Origin: Macrotis lagotis
Taxonomy: Eukaryota; Chordata; Mammalia; Peramelemorphia; Peramelidae
DNA: 64,000 nucleotides
Direction of reading: 5' to 3'
Assembly: GCF_037893015.1 (NCBI RefSeq)
Contig: NC_133658.1
Location: 427,333,890-427,397,889 of the forward strand
Below the pieces are notes generated by a model. The model was not told the DNA's origin, did not search any database, and worked only from the letters and a program-made list of their open reading frames with translations. Position numbers and translations under genes: made by a program. Below, piece by piece: positions 1 through 12,799 of the stretch (positions are counted from its first letter, which is position 1; every line of letters starts with the position of its first letter).

Positions 1-62
1 TTTTATACAAGTCTTATATCCCATCTTCTCATATTATAAGCTCCTTGAAAGCAATGATTGAC

Positions 63-137
63 TTTTCCTCTCCTCTCCTCTCTTCTCCTCTCTTATTTCT
101 CCTCTTATTTCTCCTTTTCTTTCTTTTCTTTTTTATA
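63..137 (+). repeat. Pyrimidine tract (CTCTCCT-rich)
   Basis: Irregular C/T run with TTTCTCCTCTTA repeats. Confidence 0.85.
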
Positions 138-475
138 GTCTCAGCAATTATCATAAAAGATGCTTAAGTAAATGTTTCTTTGGTTTAATTGAATTTTCAT
201 CTATTTTTCTCTGAACGTTTTCTTCTGATCTTATCCATTACTAATCTATAAGTTCCATGAGTGTAGGGTTCATGCTTTATCTGCATTTTGTTTCTCACCT
301 AGCTCCAAAACCAGAATTGTAAACACAGGAAGCACTTAATACATGTGCACCAAATTAGATTGAGATGAAATTAATTAAATTATTCCTATATTAACAATTG
401 CATTTTTGAATCCTATTGAGCTTGTGGTCCACTACAACCCAGAAGGTCATTTTTACATTTAGCCTTCTACAGCTT

Positions 476-650
476 TCCTTCCTTCCTTCCTTCCTTCCTT
501 CCTTCCTTCCTTCCTTCCTTCCTTCCTTCCTATCTTTCCTTTTCTTCCTTTTTCCTTTTTTCTTCCTTTCTTCTTTTCTCTCTTCCTTTCTTCCCTTTCT
601 CTATTTTTTCTTTCATACCTTGTTTCTCTCTTCTTCCTTACTTATTTTCC
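476..650 (+). repeat. (TTCC)n and pyrimidine-rich tract
   Basis: Perfect TTCC repeats at 476-531, then an irregular C/T tract. Confidence 0.95.
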
Positions 651-2400
651 TTCTAAAATTTACCTTCTATTTTGAAAAGTAAGTTCTAATTAACATCATA
701 GAATCTGTGACTAAGTTTTGCTACTGGTGGTCCTTCTTTAAAAGTTTGAAAGGAAATTAATCATGGTTCCAAATGTGGTAAAGCAAGCTTATTATCATAA
801 AATTTATCGAATTAGTATCGATGTAAGTATGACTTTTCAACCAAACAAATATTTCCCACTCCATGGGACCCCAGGGTCTATTTTCATAAGATGGCCAACC
901 CTTCAGTTTCAATGCTTGACTCCACAGAAAGGCTCCATCAAGCCACACATTGCCTAGTCAGACAGGGCACCAGATCTTTTCAAATCTCCCATCAGGCAGA
1001 TCATCAGCTGTGGTAACCTTGATTGCATTTCTAACTGAAGCCAAGATATAGGCTATACTGCTGTCAGCTCTGTTTCAGCCAAAAGAATTTGGGGGGAGCC
1101 ATCTGGTTCTAATGATATGGAACTCAAACACTCGATTTTCTTTTTACTGTGTTCAAAACAATAACATCTTTTGACATATTTACTTTTGACCTGCTTTAAG
1201 AAAACATGCCCACTCCATTAAGGAAAACAAGTGTGCATTTCAGAGGATTCAATCTCTCAACCCTGAAGATTCCTAAAATGTTTAAGATTGAAAATGACAG
1301 CTGGCTTTCCCTCCAAGAGAGCTCAAGGAAAACAATAAAGAATACTCTCCTTTTTAGCTAGCATACTTAGTGAGCTTTTTCTGTGTGGGAGGTGACAATT
1401 GCACTTAACCATGAAGAGAGAAGAGAGGAAATATGTAGATACCTTCTAAGAGCAGTTTCAACTTTAAAATAATTTTATTGATACATTTGGTTTTTTGCAC
1501 AACTATTTCCTAGTATTCCCTTTGTCCTCAGGATGTTACTATAACTAATATAAAAGAAAAAAATTACACAATTAATCAACTGAGAGAGTATGTAGTATTT
1601 TGCATGTTTTATCAATCCAATTAGTCAATCAATAAGAAATTGCGTATCCCCTTTTTTCCAGGAATTTTAAATACAACACAAAAATAAATAGCCCCTGCCC
1701 TCAGCTTACATTCTATCAATGCAAAGAATATATAAAATATAAACAAAATAAAAACAAATATAACATAAATGCAACAAAACAATACAAAGTAATTTGGGGG
1801 AGGAAGGCACTGGAAGATGGGGATCAGGAAAAACCTCATTTAGAAGATAATTTTTGAGAGGAACCTTGAAGGAAATCAGTGTGACAAGAGAATTTCTGAC
1901 TCAATTTTATTACTGGCATTTATTAAACGCGAAAAGTTAAAAAAATTAGCTAGAATCCCTAAAGTCAAGCTAAGGCATAAATTATAGTCTTTGTGTTAAC
2001 TGGGTAATTTCTACTCTCTGACTGCAAGTTTTGTCTGGGATATCAGTCATGTATTTGTTGGCTAGTATCGCGTTTTACCCATTATAGATCTTCTCTTCTT
2101 TCAGCTGTTTTTTTTTTCTGTAAAACATCATCTTCTTTTATTTGCTTTTTGAAGTTCCATTGTATTCATTCTATTTATGTGACCGAAATGTATACAACCA
2201 CTGAAACTGCTCTTCCAAGTTTACTAATTTTTTATGAAGTGAACCTAGGATTTAAGGAAAAGAAACTGTTTTTATCATATTTTGGCACTGGTGATTGCAT
2301 AATTACTGTCAGTAGTACCTATTAAGGAATCTTAAGATAATTTTTATCACACTAGAGAATCTAAGAGGCCAAGAGTAGGAGGGAGTAAATTCCAAATATG
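651..2400. other. No gene seen
   Basis: AT-rich sequence with short frames only. A faint piece of the ancient dispersed repeat (CCCCTGCCCTCAGCTTACATT) lies at about 1660-1880. Nothing else is recognisable. Confidence 0.5.
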
Positions 2401-2817
2401 AGAAGAAGAAGAACAAGAAGAAGAAGAAGAAGAAGAACAAGAACAAGAACAAGAACAAGAATAAAAACAAGAGCAAGAAGAAGGAAAAGAAGAAGAAGGA
2501 GGAGGAGGAAGGAAGGAAAAGGAAGAAGACAAAGAAGAAGAAATCAAAGAAGAAGAAGATGAAGAGATGAAGGAAGAAGATGAAGAAGGAAGAACATGAT
2601 GATGATGCTGACAGAGATGAAGAAGACAAAAAAGAAGATGATGACAATGAAGACAAAGAAGAAGATGATGAAGAAAGTGATGAAGAAGATGATGACAATG
2701 ATGACAAACAAGAAGATGAAGAAGGAAAAAGGAGGAGGAGGAGGAGGAGGAGAAGGAGGAGAAGAAGGAAAAGAAGGAGAAGGAGAAGAAGGAGAAAGAA
2801 GAAGGAGAAGAAGAAGA
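2401..2817 (+). repeat. 417-bp polypurine tract (GAA/GAAGAT/GGA)
   Basis: Almost entirely purine on the plus strand. Sub-blocks are GAAGAA(CAAGAA)n, GAAGATGATGA-rich and GGAGGAGGA. The acidic and Ser-rich reading frames over it are compositional artefacts. Confidence 0.95.
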
Positions 2818-5789
2818 TTGGTTTGGCTAGACAATAGAACTGATGAAGGGGGAGTAAATTATAGTGCCTCTTGATGGTTCATTTCTGTCTTTTATTTTGC
2901 ACTATAATTCAATCCCTCTCTTTAAAAAATTAAAACAATTCTCCCCAAATAATAGTCTATAAACATGAGAAAACCTATTTCATTACATTTCTCTGTTTGA
3001 TAATTATACTTTAACTTTCAATACCTTTTACACTTTAACTCTAACGTTTCTTTTAAGTCTTACTATACATTACTCCCCCTTAAGAACTAGATGAATCAGT
3101 AGAAGTGATAGAAGAAAAAAATGAATAAATGCTTAATGTACTAAATCTAGATAAAATGAGTTAATATATATTTAGTGCTTCACAAATCTTTAGAATCTAT
3201 ATAAATAAGATACATAATATTATTATTAAATCCCCTCATGTCCACTAAGTGAGTCAATAACTTTAATAGGACAAAATAACAAAGTGAGAAGTTATATGAA
3301 TGGGGAAGAAAGAGTAAGCTAGAGAAAGGATACCTAAGGTAATTGCATTCTCTCAATTAAAAGGCTGAGCTCTGGGAGAACATGATTAAGTCAGAAAAGG
3401 GAAAGGCTTGAACAGGAAAAATCAAAGTAAAGTTGTCCATAAGGAAGGGAAAAGAGAAAGATGTAACCAAAGAACAACAAGCTTTTCCTTGTACATTTGC
3501 ATTAGAAACAAAGACTTTGTCTTGAACCTTTTCTGGTGGGAATTTACATATAAGGAAGTAAAGAAAAATAGTAAGGAACATATTGGAAGGAAAAAACTAA
3601 CAAGGAGGAAAGAAAGGGAAATTTTTTCAGAAATGGGATTAGCAAAAATTGCCATTTAAAAGCTTAGAAGAAATACTTTAACACTTCCAACTAAATAAGC
3701 AAAGAAAGAGAAGGGACAAGGCAAAACAGAAATAGACAAATGCATAATTTTTAAAAGAAATATAAATTAACAAATTAAGTTTTTTCAAAGAATGTAGACT
3801 ATGCCACAGAAATGGAAGCTAAGGGTGTAGTCTGTGGAAAGACTAGTATTCAATACTTCTTATAAAACTAATCACAGGGACACAGTAATGACTTCAAAGA
3901 GGAAGGAGATAAAAATTTAAATAAAAAAATGAAGCAAAATATAAACTGTAACTTTAAAATCTCAATATACAGAAAACACATCTAAAAATGAATTGACATG
4001 CAAATGATCATTAAAAGCTAGAATAATATTTGATACACATCAACTGATGGGATGACTTTTTGACTTGTGCCTTAATTGTACTTTAAATAAGGCAAAATTG
4101 CAAAATCATAAGCCTCACTCTGTCCTCTAGAGTCATCAAAGTCCAGTGCCAAGACATAAGTCAAGATAACTGGCCCATGGCTCATGATGCAGTAGTGACC
4201 TTGGTCTTTCTTAAGGTCTTTTTCAGATTGGTTGGTATCTACTGAAATGGAGGAAAGAAGATGTCTGCCAAAGATATCATAATATTTGAAATATTTGCAT
4301 CACTGAAAGTAAAGTGAAATACAAGGTTCATTATCCTATACCTTCTATTCCTAAAAAAACTAGATTATAGGGAGGAAATAATATATTCAAGGTCACAAAG
4401 TGGGAGAAATGTAGCAATTATGTCATATTGCCAAATTGTTCCTCAAATTATTGGCATAAATTGTGACTTTATTATACACTTGACTCTTTGATTTATTACT
4501 TCTGGATATTTAAGCCTAAATTTGATTTAAAGTTTCCCAGTCTATTCTGGGATAGGACCTTGATCCATATGGAAATAATTAAGTTAGATTGTCCAAAATA
4601 CAATCTAGACCCAAATAATATTTGATGAGAGTGAGTAAGAGATTTTATTTTTATAGGTCTTTTATAGGTCTTGATATGTAAATGGTCAGAAATTTGAGGC
4701 GCTTTATTGTTATCTTCTAGCAGAATTTTTCAAATTATGGGGCCTACTCTCTTATGGAGAATAGAGGAGAGACCCTTTCAGAGAGGGCAAAATAAAGTAA
4801 TAGCTAATATAGAATATTTTTTGTAGAATAAATATATCTGGCATACATATATCTACATTTTTTAAACCAATGCAAAGTTCAAATGAAAGTCAACAAAGTG
4901 AGACTAATAATCCATTCACTCCATCTGACATTGAATACACCAGAGAATGTGCATATGAGGTCAAATCAAAGTCAAGATGTGCCCAATCAACTACTATCCC
5001 TCTCAGAGCATGCTAATGACACAAATGCCTTGTGCTGTCATACTTGAGAGGAATGTTTTAAAAATAATTTTCTTAAAATAGAAAGAATCATAATATGAAA
5101 AAGTCATCAAATGATGAATATTATAAAATAGATCAAATTTCAAGATACTTTCTCCTATGCTTTCCAAAAACTCAACCCTTAGGTAATTAGGGCAGAGTCT
5201 TGGGTCTTTGAAAGAGTGGTTCTATTAGAACCACCCTCCATCTATGGAGAAATAGGAAGTGGGGCAAACTATGGTCCCAAATGATCACCAAAATTGCTTT
5301 GTCTAGGGGGCAATAGTGGTTTTTTTTGAAAAAGAATTGTAACCTGTGTCCCAAAGGTACAATGCACCTTATGATTGGCAATAACTGTATTGCAAGAATG
5401 AAGAAGTCTTATCTCTCTCCCCTGGAGCTGCTAGTCATTAAACACAGCATAGGAAGAAATTGGAAATTATCAGTAACTGTAACACCCCAGGAACATGGTG
5501 CAGAATTCCTAGCATGCCCACAGAACTGAAACCATCCTTTTTCCCCACTCATATTTTTGCTTTCTTAATCTTTGCATTTTATTACATCTTGAATCTCCTT
5601 AAATGAATTCATACCAGTCCAGTAGTCCAATTCCTTGACATGTGAAAGTTTAAATTGTGCTGGAACTGTTTGCTAATAGCAGCTGCTAAAAAATACACTT
5701 CAGAGAAGCCTGGAGGCTATGTTTATTGGGCCATGTCCCTTACATCTATGAGTAAGAATCATTCTCCAGTGGCCAAAGGATATGATGAG
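2818..5789. other. No gene seen
   Basis: AT-rich DNA, purine-biased on the plus strand at 3400-3960. The short overlapping frames are not conserved-looking. No recognisable repeat, RNA or regulatory element. Confidence 0.45.
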
Positions 5790-5985
5790 TTTTTGAAAGA
5801 AGAAATGCAAACCATCAATAAGCACATGAAAATGAAAGCAAACTTTCTAATAATTAGATTATGCACACTAAAACTATTTGAGATTCCATGTTACACCCAT
5901 CAAATTGGTAAAATAAAAAAAATTCAGTGATGGAACAGCTCTGGGAAAACAGACACACATATACAATGTTGGCAAAATTGTGAAT
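5790..5985 (+). mobile_element. Very old L1 ORF2 fragment
   Basis: GAAGAAATGCAAACCATCAA...CACCCATCAAATTGGTAAAAT...CAATGTTGGCAAAATTGTGAATTGGT follows the layout of the L1 segment around 38870-39010 in this window. Highly diverged. Confidence 0.5.
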
Positions 5986-6750
5986 TGGTTTGTATTTTGA
6001 ATACAGTAAGGTATTGTAGGAACCCTTCTCAGATATTTGTAGGTATTGTAGGTGTTGTGGAAACCTTTCTCAGATATTTTTCTAAGTTTATACTTTACAC
6101 TGGTAGGTGGGGTCCTCAAAGGTCCTCTGGGGTCAATATATTCTAAACACTATAGTTCTCAAGCCCCCACTGTTATACTTTCCATTAGTATAATCAACTA
6201 GTAGACTCAATTTACTTTTAGCAAATGACATAGCAGAGCAGAGTTGTGCCCCTCGGGGGCATATTTTCCCACAAATACAATCAGATTCCATGGAATATGA
6301 AGGAGTTAGCACAATTTTGAAATTCTGTAATAACAAGAAACAAAATAGAGGCAGTGCATGTGGAAACTCCAACTCTGGACATACAGGGCCTAAATGTACT
6401 TTCTCTCTTTGCAAAGTTCACAATGAATTTCAATGTGGAACGAAGCATTGTCAGTGAACAGGTCACTTTTTAGCTGGCCTGGGCTTGTCCTTCAAAAGGC
6501 ATAGCAGCTCTACTAGGTAGTTCTTCCTGTTCAACTCCATAGACTTATTCCTCAGTGAGCATCTATAGTCTTTACTCTTTTCAATTTCAAGTGTGACTGA
6601 GTGTTATTGTGCTCTTTGAAAGAGGCAAAGACCCTGATGTCCAAGATTGTCAGAGATCTCTAAAGTTCTGCTCCTTAGGGCATCAGTTATGAGATCTTTC
6701 ACCTCCCAGACATGAGGTGAGAGTCATATAGCCTTTCTTTTTTTATTATT

Positions 6751-6915
6751 TTATCTAGGACCATCTCCAGTGGTCCTGATCTGTATCTCGCCACCTGACC
6801 CAGGTGGCTACAGAGGAGAGATCGAGGCTGGTGATTTTGTATATCCCTCTCTCACTTAAATCCAATTCACTTGCAAGTCATGGAATCACCTTCCTGATGT
6901 TATTGTCCATTTCTG
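6751..6915 (+). mobile_element. SINE-like element B, copy 1
   Basis: GGACCATCTCCAGTGGTCCTG, GGAGAGATCGAGGCTGGTGA, CTCTCTCACTTAAATCCAAT, TTCACTTGCAAGTCATGGAAT and CCTGATGTTATTGTCC, in the same order as the right half of 19053-19372. Confidence 0.68.
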
Positions 6916-7194
6916 GTTCAGAGCTGCTTTGGTTCAATGGGTTATCAGGCTTAATTTGGGATGTCACCCAATATGTCTTCCAAATCATTTGCCCCGCAAA
7001 TGAGCAGCAGGAGAAAATGTACTAAAGCAGTCAAGGTCCTTTACTGGGCCTTTTCACAATTGAATTACTTAATGCCTCAGATCCTTATAATATGGGAAAT
7101 GCTTCATTTATGCTTAAAATATCCAATACTTTTACTTCTCATCTCCTCTGTCCTTGCTTTTCACAATTTAAATTCCAATGAAGGATTTTGCAAT

Positions 7195-7660
7195 AATGTA
7201 CAAAAGACATATTAAAAATGTGCATGTACTATTGCCCAAGAATCCTATTATTGGAACTATAACTAAAGAGATCCAATAGGGAAGGCATGCTTTTGTATGA
7301 AAATACTTTGTGAAAGAAAAGAAGTTAGAACTAAAGAAAGTACTGCAAAATTGGGAAATGACTGAATAAGCAATGGCAAATAAATGTATAGAGAATATTA
7401 TTGCTGCATTGTTTATAGTAGGAAAGAAGTTGGACCCAAACAAAGTACCTCCAAGCTAGAGAATGGCTTGATGGCAAATGAATGTAATAGAATATAAAAT
7501 AGAACAAAAGAAATAATAAAATCAAAGAATACAAAGAAATAATAGGAATAATAGGAAGATCTATGAAAGTGATGAACAGTGCAGAAAAGCAGAATCCAAA
7601 GAACAACATACATCCAAGGTTATAAACATGGAAGAAAAGTTCAGAAGCAGCTGCAGGAAT
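7195..7660 (+). mobile_element. Old L1 ORF2 fragment
   Basis: Degraded match to the ORF2 C-terminal coding region: ATTATTGCTGCATTGTTTAT, GTAGGAAAGAAGTTGGA and AGAATGGCTTGATGGCAAAT correspond to the FIAALFV..KNWK..EWL segment in marsupial L1s. No open frame survives. Confidence 0.6.
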
Positions 7661-7755
7661 AAACAGCACAATTTTGTTACTATAATATGTAAGTTTATAC
7701 ACACTTTTTCTTTTGCAAGTTCTAAAAAGAGAAAAATGAAAAAAATCCATGATCA

Positions 7756-7762
<7 letters not shown>

Positions 7763-7799
<37 letters not shown>
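7763..7799. repeat. (TA)n microsatellite
   Basis: About 18 TA units, interrupted only at the left end. Confidence 0.95.
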
Positions 7800-7801
<2 letters not shown>

Positions 7802-8284
7802 TACTCCCCCCCTTCATTTACTTTCATTTTTAATTTTTTTTGTTTTCCTCTTCTTTATTTCCATGAATATTTCTATCAGTCAAAAGAAGTTATAATAAAA
7901 GTTGTTGACTGGCATAAAAGTCTTCATTTAGCCAGTGTGTTAAATGAAATGTTCTTTGAATGGATGTCAGCCTTGAGTTCTACTCCCCTGAGTAATTTTT
8001 GCCAGAACAGAGATTTTTTTTTAAATAAAGAATCACCCCAGACAGCAAGGCTTTTACAGGAAAAAAAGAAGGGAAAACTAGGTAAGAAAGAGGTAGTGTT
8101 GAAGAGTGAAAACAGCACTAGACTAATAGTCAGAAGGTGTGATTTAAAATTCCAGTTCTGTCAATGGACATTTGAATAAGCCAATCTTCCTCCCCTCCCC
8201 AACCCATATTGTAAATTATAATATTTGGAGATTAGCTAAGAAAAATTTTAAGCTTCTGTATAGCTTTGAAAATCCATGCTTCTC

Positions 8285-8805
8285 ATTAGGGATGGGATTT
8301 CAGAAAAGCCTGGAAAAATTTGCATGAATTGATGCTGAGAAGAGCAGAACCAGAACATTATATACACCAAGAAGAACCTGGGGTGATGATCAACTATGAT
8401 GGACTGGTTTATTTTAACAGCACAATAATCAAAAACAATTTTAAGGGACTTGTGATGGAAAATACTATCCATATCCTGAGAAGTAACCATGGAGTTTAAA
8501 CAAAGACCAAAGTTCCAGTCTTTAAAATTTGTCTTATATATTATGGAATTTTGTTATCGCTAATATTTTCTTTCTTCCTTTTTGATCTGATTATTTTTCT
8601 GCAACATGTTCAATTTCGATCTATGTTCAGAATGATTACAAAAATAAAGTATATATCATATTTCTGGGGAGAGGGAAGTAAGAGAAGGGAGGGAGGATGA
8701 AAAATTGTAAAATTCAAAATCTTGCAAAAAATAATTGGTTAAAAACTATCATTATATGTAGTTGGAAAAGCACATAAGATATTTCCATAATAAAAAAGAA
8801 AGAAA
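8285..8805 (+). mobile_element. L1 3' end
   Basis: Starts at GGGATGGGATTTCAGAAAAG near the ORF2 end and passes through GATGATCAACTATGATGGAC, the 3'UTR (TGCTCAATTTCGATCTATG-like) and a purine/G-rich block. It ends ATAATAAAAAAGAAAG. It is the same family as 30350-31375 but shorter. Confidence 0.85.
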
Positions 8806-9029
8806 ATTCATGATTCTAAGAATAGGAGTGATAATAAGGAAAAGAGAACAAAGGGAGAGTAGTCCTAGGAGCAAGAGGAGGGTGACTTAGAAAGTCTGAC
8901 TGAAGGTTCAGTCATCATCTTAGTTTCATTCATTATCTCAAGGTTTATCAGTGTAAGGAATAGGAAATCTCTGATAATAGTAATCCATATGTCAATTTAT
9001 GGCAAAGCATGGCATATGTTATTTCATTT

Positions 9030-9180
9030 GATTCCCATAACAACCCACTAAAATAGATGTTATTACTATTATGCTTGTTTTATAGGATAAGAAACTTACT
9101 GCTTACGAAGCATAAGAATTTGATTTTGAATTCAGGTCTTTCTCACCACAGGGCCATCAATCTATCACTCTAAGTGCCAC
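9030..9180 (-). mobile_element. MIR-like fragment
   Basis: AACAACCCACTAAAATAGATG, TTTTATAGGATAAGAAACTTA, AATTCAGGTCTTTCTCACCA, CTAAGTGCCACCTAT. Confidence 0.62.
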
Positions 9181-9438
9181 CTATACTATGCCATGGCATT
9201 TTCTTATCTAAGGTGAACATGGAAAGTCAAGAAGTCTGAGTTCTATCAGCACCATATAGTGAAAATACATTGCTTGAACATGAAACAACAGTTCAGGAGA
9301 GCTGATTGTTAAATGTTCAATGTAAGCATTTACATCTTGGAAATAGGTAAATGCTACAAAGTAAGACTTGATTTATTGTTTTACTAATTATCCAGGCCTA
9401 AGAAAGTAATGGACAAAATGGATCTAGAGTAAACTTTT

Positions 9439-9591
9439 TTGTTTTTTAGATGTTTGCAAGGCTTTGGGGATAAGTGACTTGCCCAAGCCCACACAGCTAG
9501 GTAATATATTAAGTGTCTGAGGCCGGATTTGAACTCAAGTACTCCTAACTCCTGGGCCGGTGCTCTATCTACAGTGCCACTTAGCTGCCCC
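9439..9591 (-). mobile_element. Young tRNA-derived marsupial SINE, copy 1
   Basis: The body contains GACTTGCCCAAGCCCACACAG, AGTGTCTGAGGCCGGATTTGA and ends CACTTAGCTGCCCC. The flanks AGAGTAAACTTTT (9426-9438) and AGATTAAACTTTT (9592-9604) differ at one base and are the target-site duplication. Confidence 0.92.
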
Positions 9592-9604
9592 AGATTAAAC
9601 TTTT

Positions 9605-10090
9605 AAAATATAATTTTCTTTATTTTGTTAAATATTTCCCAATAAAATTTTAAAAATTTTACCATTCATTTAAAAAAAATTATTTTCAAATTCTCTTCCT
9701 CTCTCTCCCACCTCTCCATTACTCACTTAAAGTACAAGCAATATGATACTATACATTTGAAGTCACACAAAATATATTACTATATTAGGCAAAAGAAAAC
9801 ACACACACACACAAACACAAACAAAACAGAAAAATAAGGAAAGTGAAAGTTTGAATCAATACTCAGAGTTCATCAGGTCTTTTTCTGGAGGTAGATAATA
9901 TTTTTTTCATCAGTCTTTTAGAATTGTCTTGTATTATTATTTTTTACCAAAGCAGCTAAATCATTCACAGTTGATCATTGTACAACAATATGTTACAAGG
10001 TACAATGTTTTGGTTCTGCTCACTTCACTTTGCCTCGGTTTGTAAAAGACTTCTCAACGTTTTCATCAGGTCCTAATGCAAATTAAATTT
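9605..10090 (-). mobile_element. L1 3'UTR fragment
   Basis: Minus-strand L1 3' region: TTTTGTTAAATATTTCCCAA, pyrimidine-rich block CTCTTCCTCTCTCTCCCACC, then TTTTAGAATTGTCTTGTATT and CACAGTTGATCATTGTACAA...GGTTCTGCTCACTTCACTTTG, seen in the same order at 14366-14822 and 42990-43490. A short CA run (9797-9820) lies inside. Confidence 0.78.
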
Positions 10091-10107
10091 AAATATGTGT
10101 CCTGTTA

Positions 10108-10385
10108 CATAGGCAATAAGGTGGCATGGTAAGTGAAGAAAGCTTTTGGCCTGCAGTTAGGAACCCGAATTCAAATATAGCCTCAGACACTTTCTAGCTG
10201 TGTGACCATAGGCAAGTTACTTAGCCTCTGTTTGTCTCAGTTTCTTCACCTGCAAAATGGGGATAATAATTAGCACCTGCCTTTCAAGGTGACTGGGAGA
10301 ATCAAATGAGATAATATTTGGAAAGCATTTAACACAGTTATCAGCCCAAAGCAGGTGCTCTATAAATGCTAGTGATTCTTTTATT
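10108..10385 (+). mobile_element. MIR/CORE-type SINE
   Basis: GCAATAAGGTGGCATGGTAAG head, TAGCTGTGTGACCATAGGCA, CTCAGTTTCTTCACCTGCAA, AATGGGGATAATAATTAGC and GTGCTCTATAAATGCTAG tail. This is the classic order of a CORE-SINE, nearly full length. Confidence 0.85.
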
Positions 10386-10624
10386 TTTTCCTTTTTCTTT
10401 TTAGAGAGCTGGTTGTTAAATATATACCAGCATACCAATTTTAAGATCCAATGTAGCCTATTCTAATTTTGTATGATTGATTGTTAGGAAGTTTTTTTTC
10501 CAAACATTAAACATAAATTCTAATTTTATCAAGGTGATTGGTCCTAGTTATATCCTTTTGGACCAGAAAGAATAAATCTAAACACTTTTTTACATTAGAA
10601 GACTTTAAAATTTTCCCTTTTCCA

Positions 10625-10915
10625 AGTTAAATGTCCCAAGTTCTTTCAGTTGATTCCCATTTCCAGTCAATTTCCAAGTTTTCTCATTGCTGCCCTGACA
10701 CAGTCTCTCCTGTCTACCCCCTTTCCTCCTCTCACATGACCCCCATTTTAGTTCCCACCCCCATCACCTCTTCCCAGGACTACTGCAATAGCCTTCTAAT
10801 TGCTCTCCTTGTGAGTCTGCCTCTCTGTAATCCATCCTACACACAGCTGCCAAAGTCACATTCCTTGGCTTTGACTGCCAACTTCAGCTCAGTCTGGGAT
10901 TTTAAGCTTCTGGAA
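10625..10915 (+). mobile_element. L2 LINE fragment
   Basis: CCCAGGACTACTGCAATAGCC, TTCTAATTGCTCTCCTTGTG, CCATCCTACACACAGCTGCC and AAAGTCACATTCCTTGGC follow the L2 3' region that I know from mammals. Confidence 0.75.
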
Positions 10916-11094
10916 TAGTTAGTCATACCCAAGGAGCAGCCTTTACCTTATGGTTTCTATACATGTCTCCTTAAAATTCAACTTCTTTCAGGAAAGTTTA
11001 TGCAACCACATATATCTCCCTTTTCCCCTCCCTGTTGGAAGATTTCTTCCTGTTCCTTTAGAAGACCATGCCTGAACAAGAAGCAACTCATGAA

Positions 11095-11320
11095 ACAGTG
11101 GATAGAAGACTGGGTCTGGAGTCAGGAAGATCTAAGTTCAAACTTACCTTGGACAAATCACTTTACCTGTTTGTCTCTGTTTCCTTAACTGTAAAATGAA
11201 GATAATAACCCAACCACCTCTCAGTGTTCTTGTGGGACTCAAATCAGATCCTATTTGTAAAAATCACTTAGCTCAGAAACTTCCACATAGTAGTTGCTTT
11301 ACAAATGTTTATTCTTTCTC
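11095..11320 (+). mobile_element. MIR/CORE-type SINE
   Basis: CAGTGGATAGAAGACTGGGT, CTGGAGTCAGGAAGATCTAA, TCTGTTTCCTTAACTGTAAA and GTAGTTGCTTTACAAATG. Inserted between L2-like stretches. Confidence 0.83.
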
Positions 11321-11439
11321 CTTTCCATTCCCTGTCCTCTCTGAACTCTCAGGAGATGATGTCTGTTCTCAAATATTAGAACATTGAATCTTAACTGCCG
11401 TGCTCTTCTGTGAAATATGATTTCCTCATATCTAGAATG

Positions 11440-11690
11440 CATATCAGATTGATTGTAAACAACTTGGGTGCCAAGCTGATAAGTTTAGGCCTTTTATCAT
11501 TAGCAATAGGGAGCCAGAGAAGGGTTTTTAGGAGAGTGAAATGACCACAATTATGGTTTAGGGCATTTACTTTGGTAGCATGTGCTGAATGGATTGTAGG
11601 CAAGGAGACTTCCAGTCAGGACACTATTACAAAAGTCCATGTGGGAGGTGATGAAGGCCAAAATTAAGCTGGTGCTGTGGGAATGTAGAG
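11440..11690 (+). repeat. Ancient dispersed repeat, second fragment
   Basis: GCAATAGGGAGCCAGAGAAGG, GGAGAGTGAAATGACC, CATGTGGGAGGTGATGAAGG follow the middle part of 12800-13470. Confidence 0.55.
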
Positions 11691-12424
11691 GACTCATAAA
11701 TATGTTCTTATATATCAACATATGGTTTCATACTAAAATACTGTGTTCTAAGAGGGCATTTAAGGCTTTCTGAACAATGAAAGGAACAGCTGAACAATTT
11801 TCCTTATGGCCTCCTCCTGCGATTATGTGCCATTAGCCAAGATGTACATTTATTCACAAAGGGAGAAAAAAAATTTTTAAATAAAGAAAAAACATTTTTT
11901 AAAGTTCTGTTGAATAGTGATTCTCAGACAGGACGTTTTCTGGACGTAATCCAGCAGGAATTCATTGGCTGTCTGTCCACAGGCACTTGGATCTCATAAA
12001 TGTTTATGTCATATAATCTATGTGGAAATAGGTCCAACAAAAAAAATACATTTTGAAGTACGATTCTGGATTTGATTATATATTTTTAACCCCAAATAGC
12101 AGAGTTGGGCAACTAATTTTGAGTATAATTATCCGCCTAAACATTATGAACCTTTGTATTTTTGTAAAAATCCGGAGTGTTTCTATACTGACTTAAATTT
12201 AATAAATTCATAGTGAGTCAGAGTTGGAGATGGGATACAGTTCCTTAGAGTCATATAATGGAATGTTAAAACTGGGAAGGTGGAGACAAATTAAGACCCA
12301 AATGTCAAATCAATCCTGCCACCTGTTTTTTCCAGCTCTTGAGCTTTAAATAGGTCAGATTTGGTCTATGGGTCACAGTTCACTGACCCCCACCTTAAAG
12401 TGCTAGATAGAATATAACATAACC

Positions 12425-12785
12425 AGCACTGTTTTCCTCCCTGACCTTCAATCTAACATCAACAATTTACTTCTGGAGATTTCAAATTAGATGCTTCAAA
12501 CTCAATATGACCAAAGCAGAACTTATTATCTGTCCTCCCAAATGCACACCTATTCCAAACTTCAATCCTCATTCTGAGAACAACATAATACTTCTCATCA
12601 CCTCAGAGGCATCCTCAGCTTCTCATACTCTTTAATCTCTCAAAAACAATCCCTTCCCAAATTTTTTCACCTTTACCTCAACAACACTGATCCACTGCCT
12701 TCTCTCTTCTCAAATGGCCACCACATGAATGTGAATCCTCATTGCCAATCCTGGGCTATAGCAACAGTCTCCTGATTGATCTCTT
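12425..12785 (+). mobile_element. L2 LINE fragment
   Basis: CTCAATATGACCAAAGCAGAA, CTTATTATCTGTCCTCCCAA, CTCCACTGCC-like, GGGCTATAGCAACAGTCTCC, in L2 ORF2 3'-end order. No open frame is left. Confidence 0.7.
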
Positions 12786-12799
12786 TTCATCATCTCTTC

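Noticed and set aside
2580..2837. Acidic/basic open frames over the purine tract
   Set aside because: Composition follows directly from GAA/GAT/GGA repeats; both strands and several frames are open for the same reason.
7628..8179. 183-codon frame as a host gene
   Set aside because: Crosses a TA microsatellite and shows no domain; likely chance.
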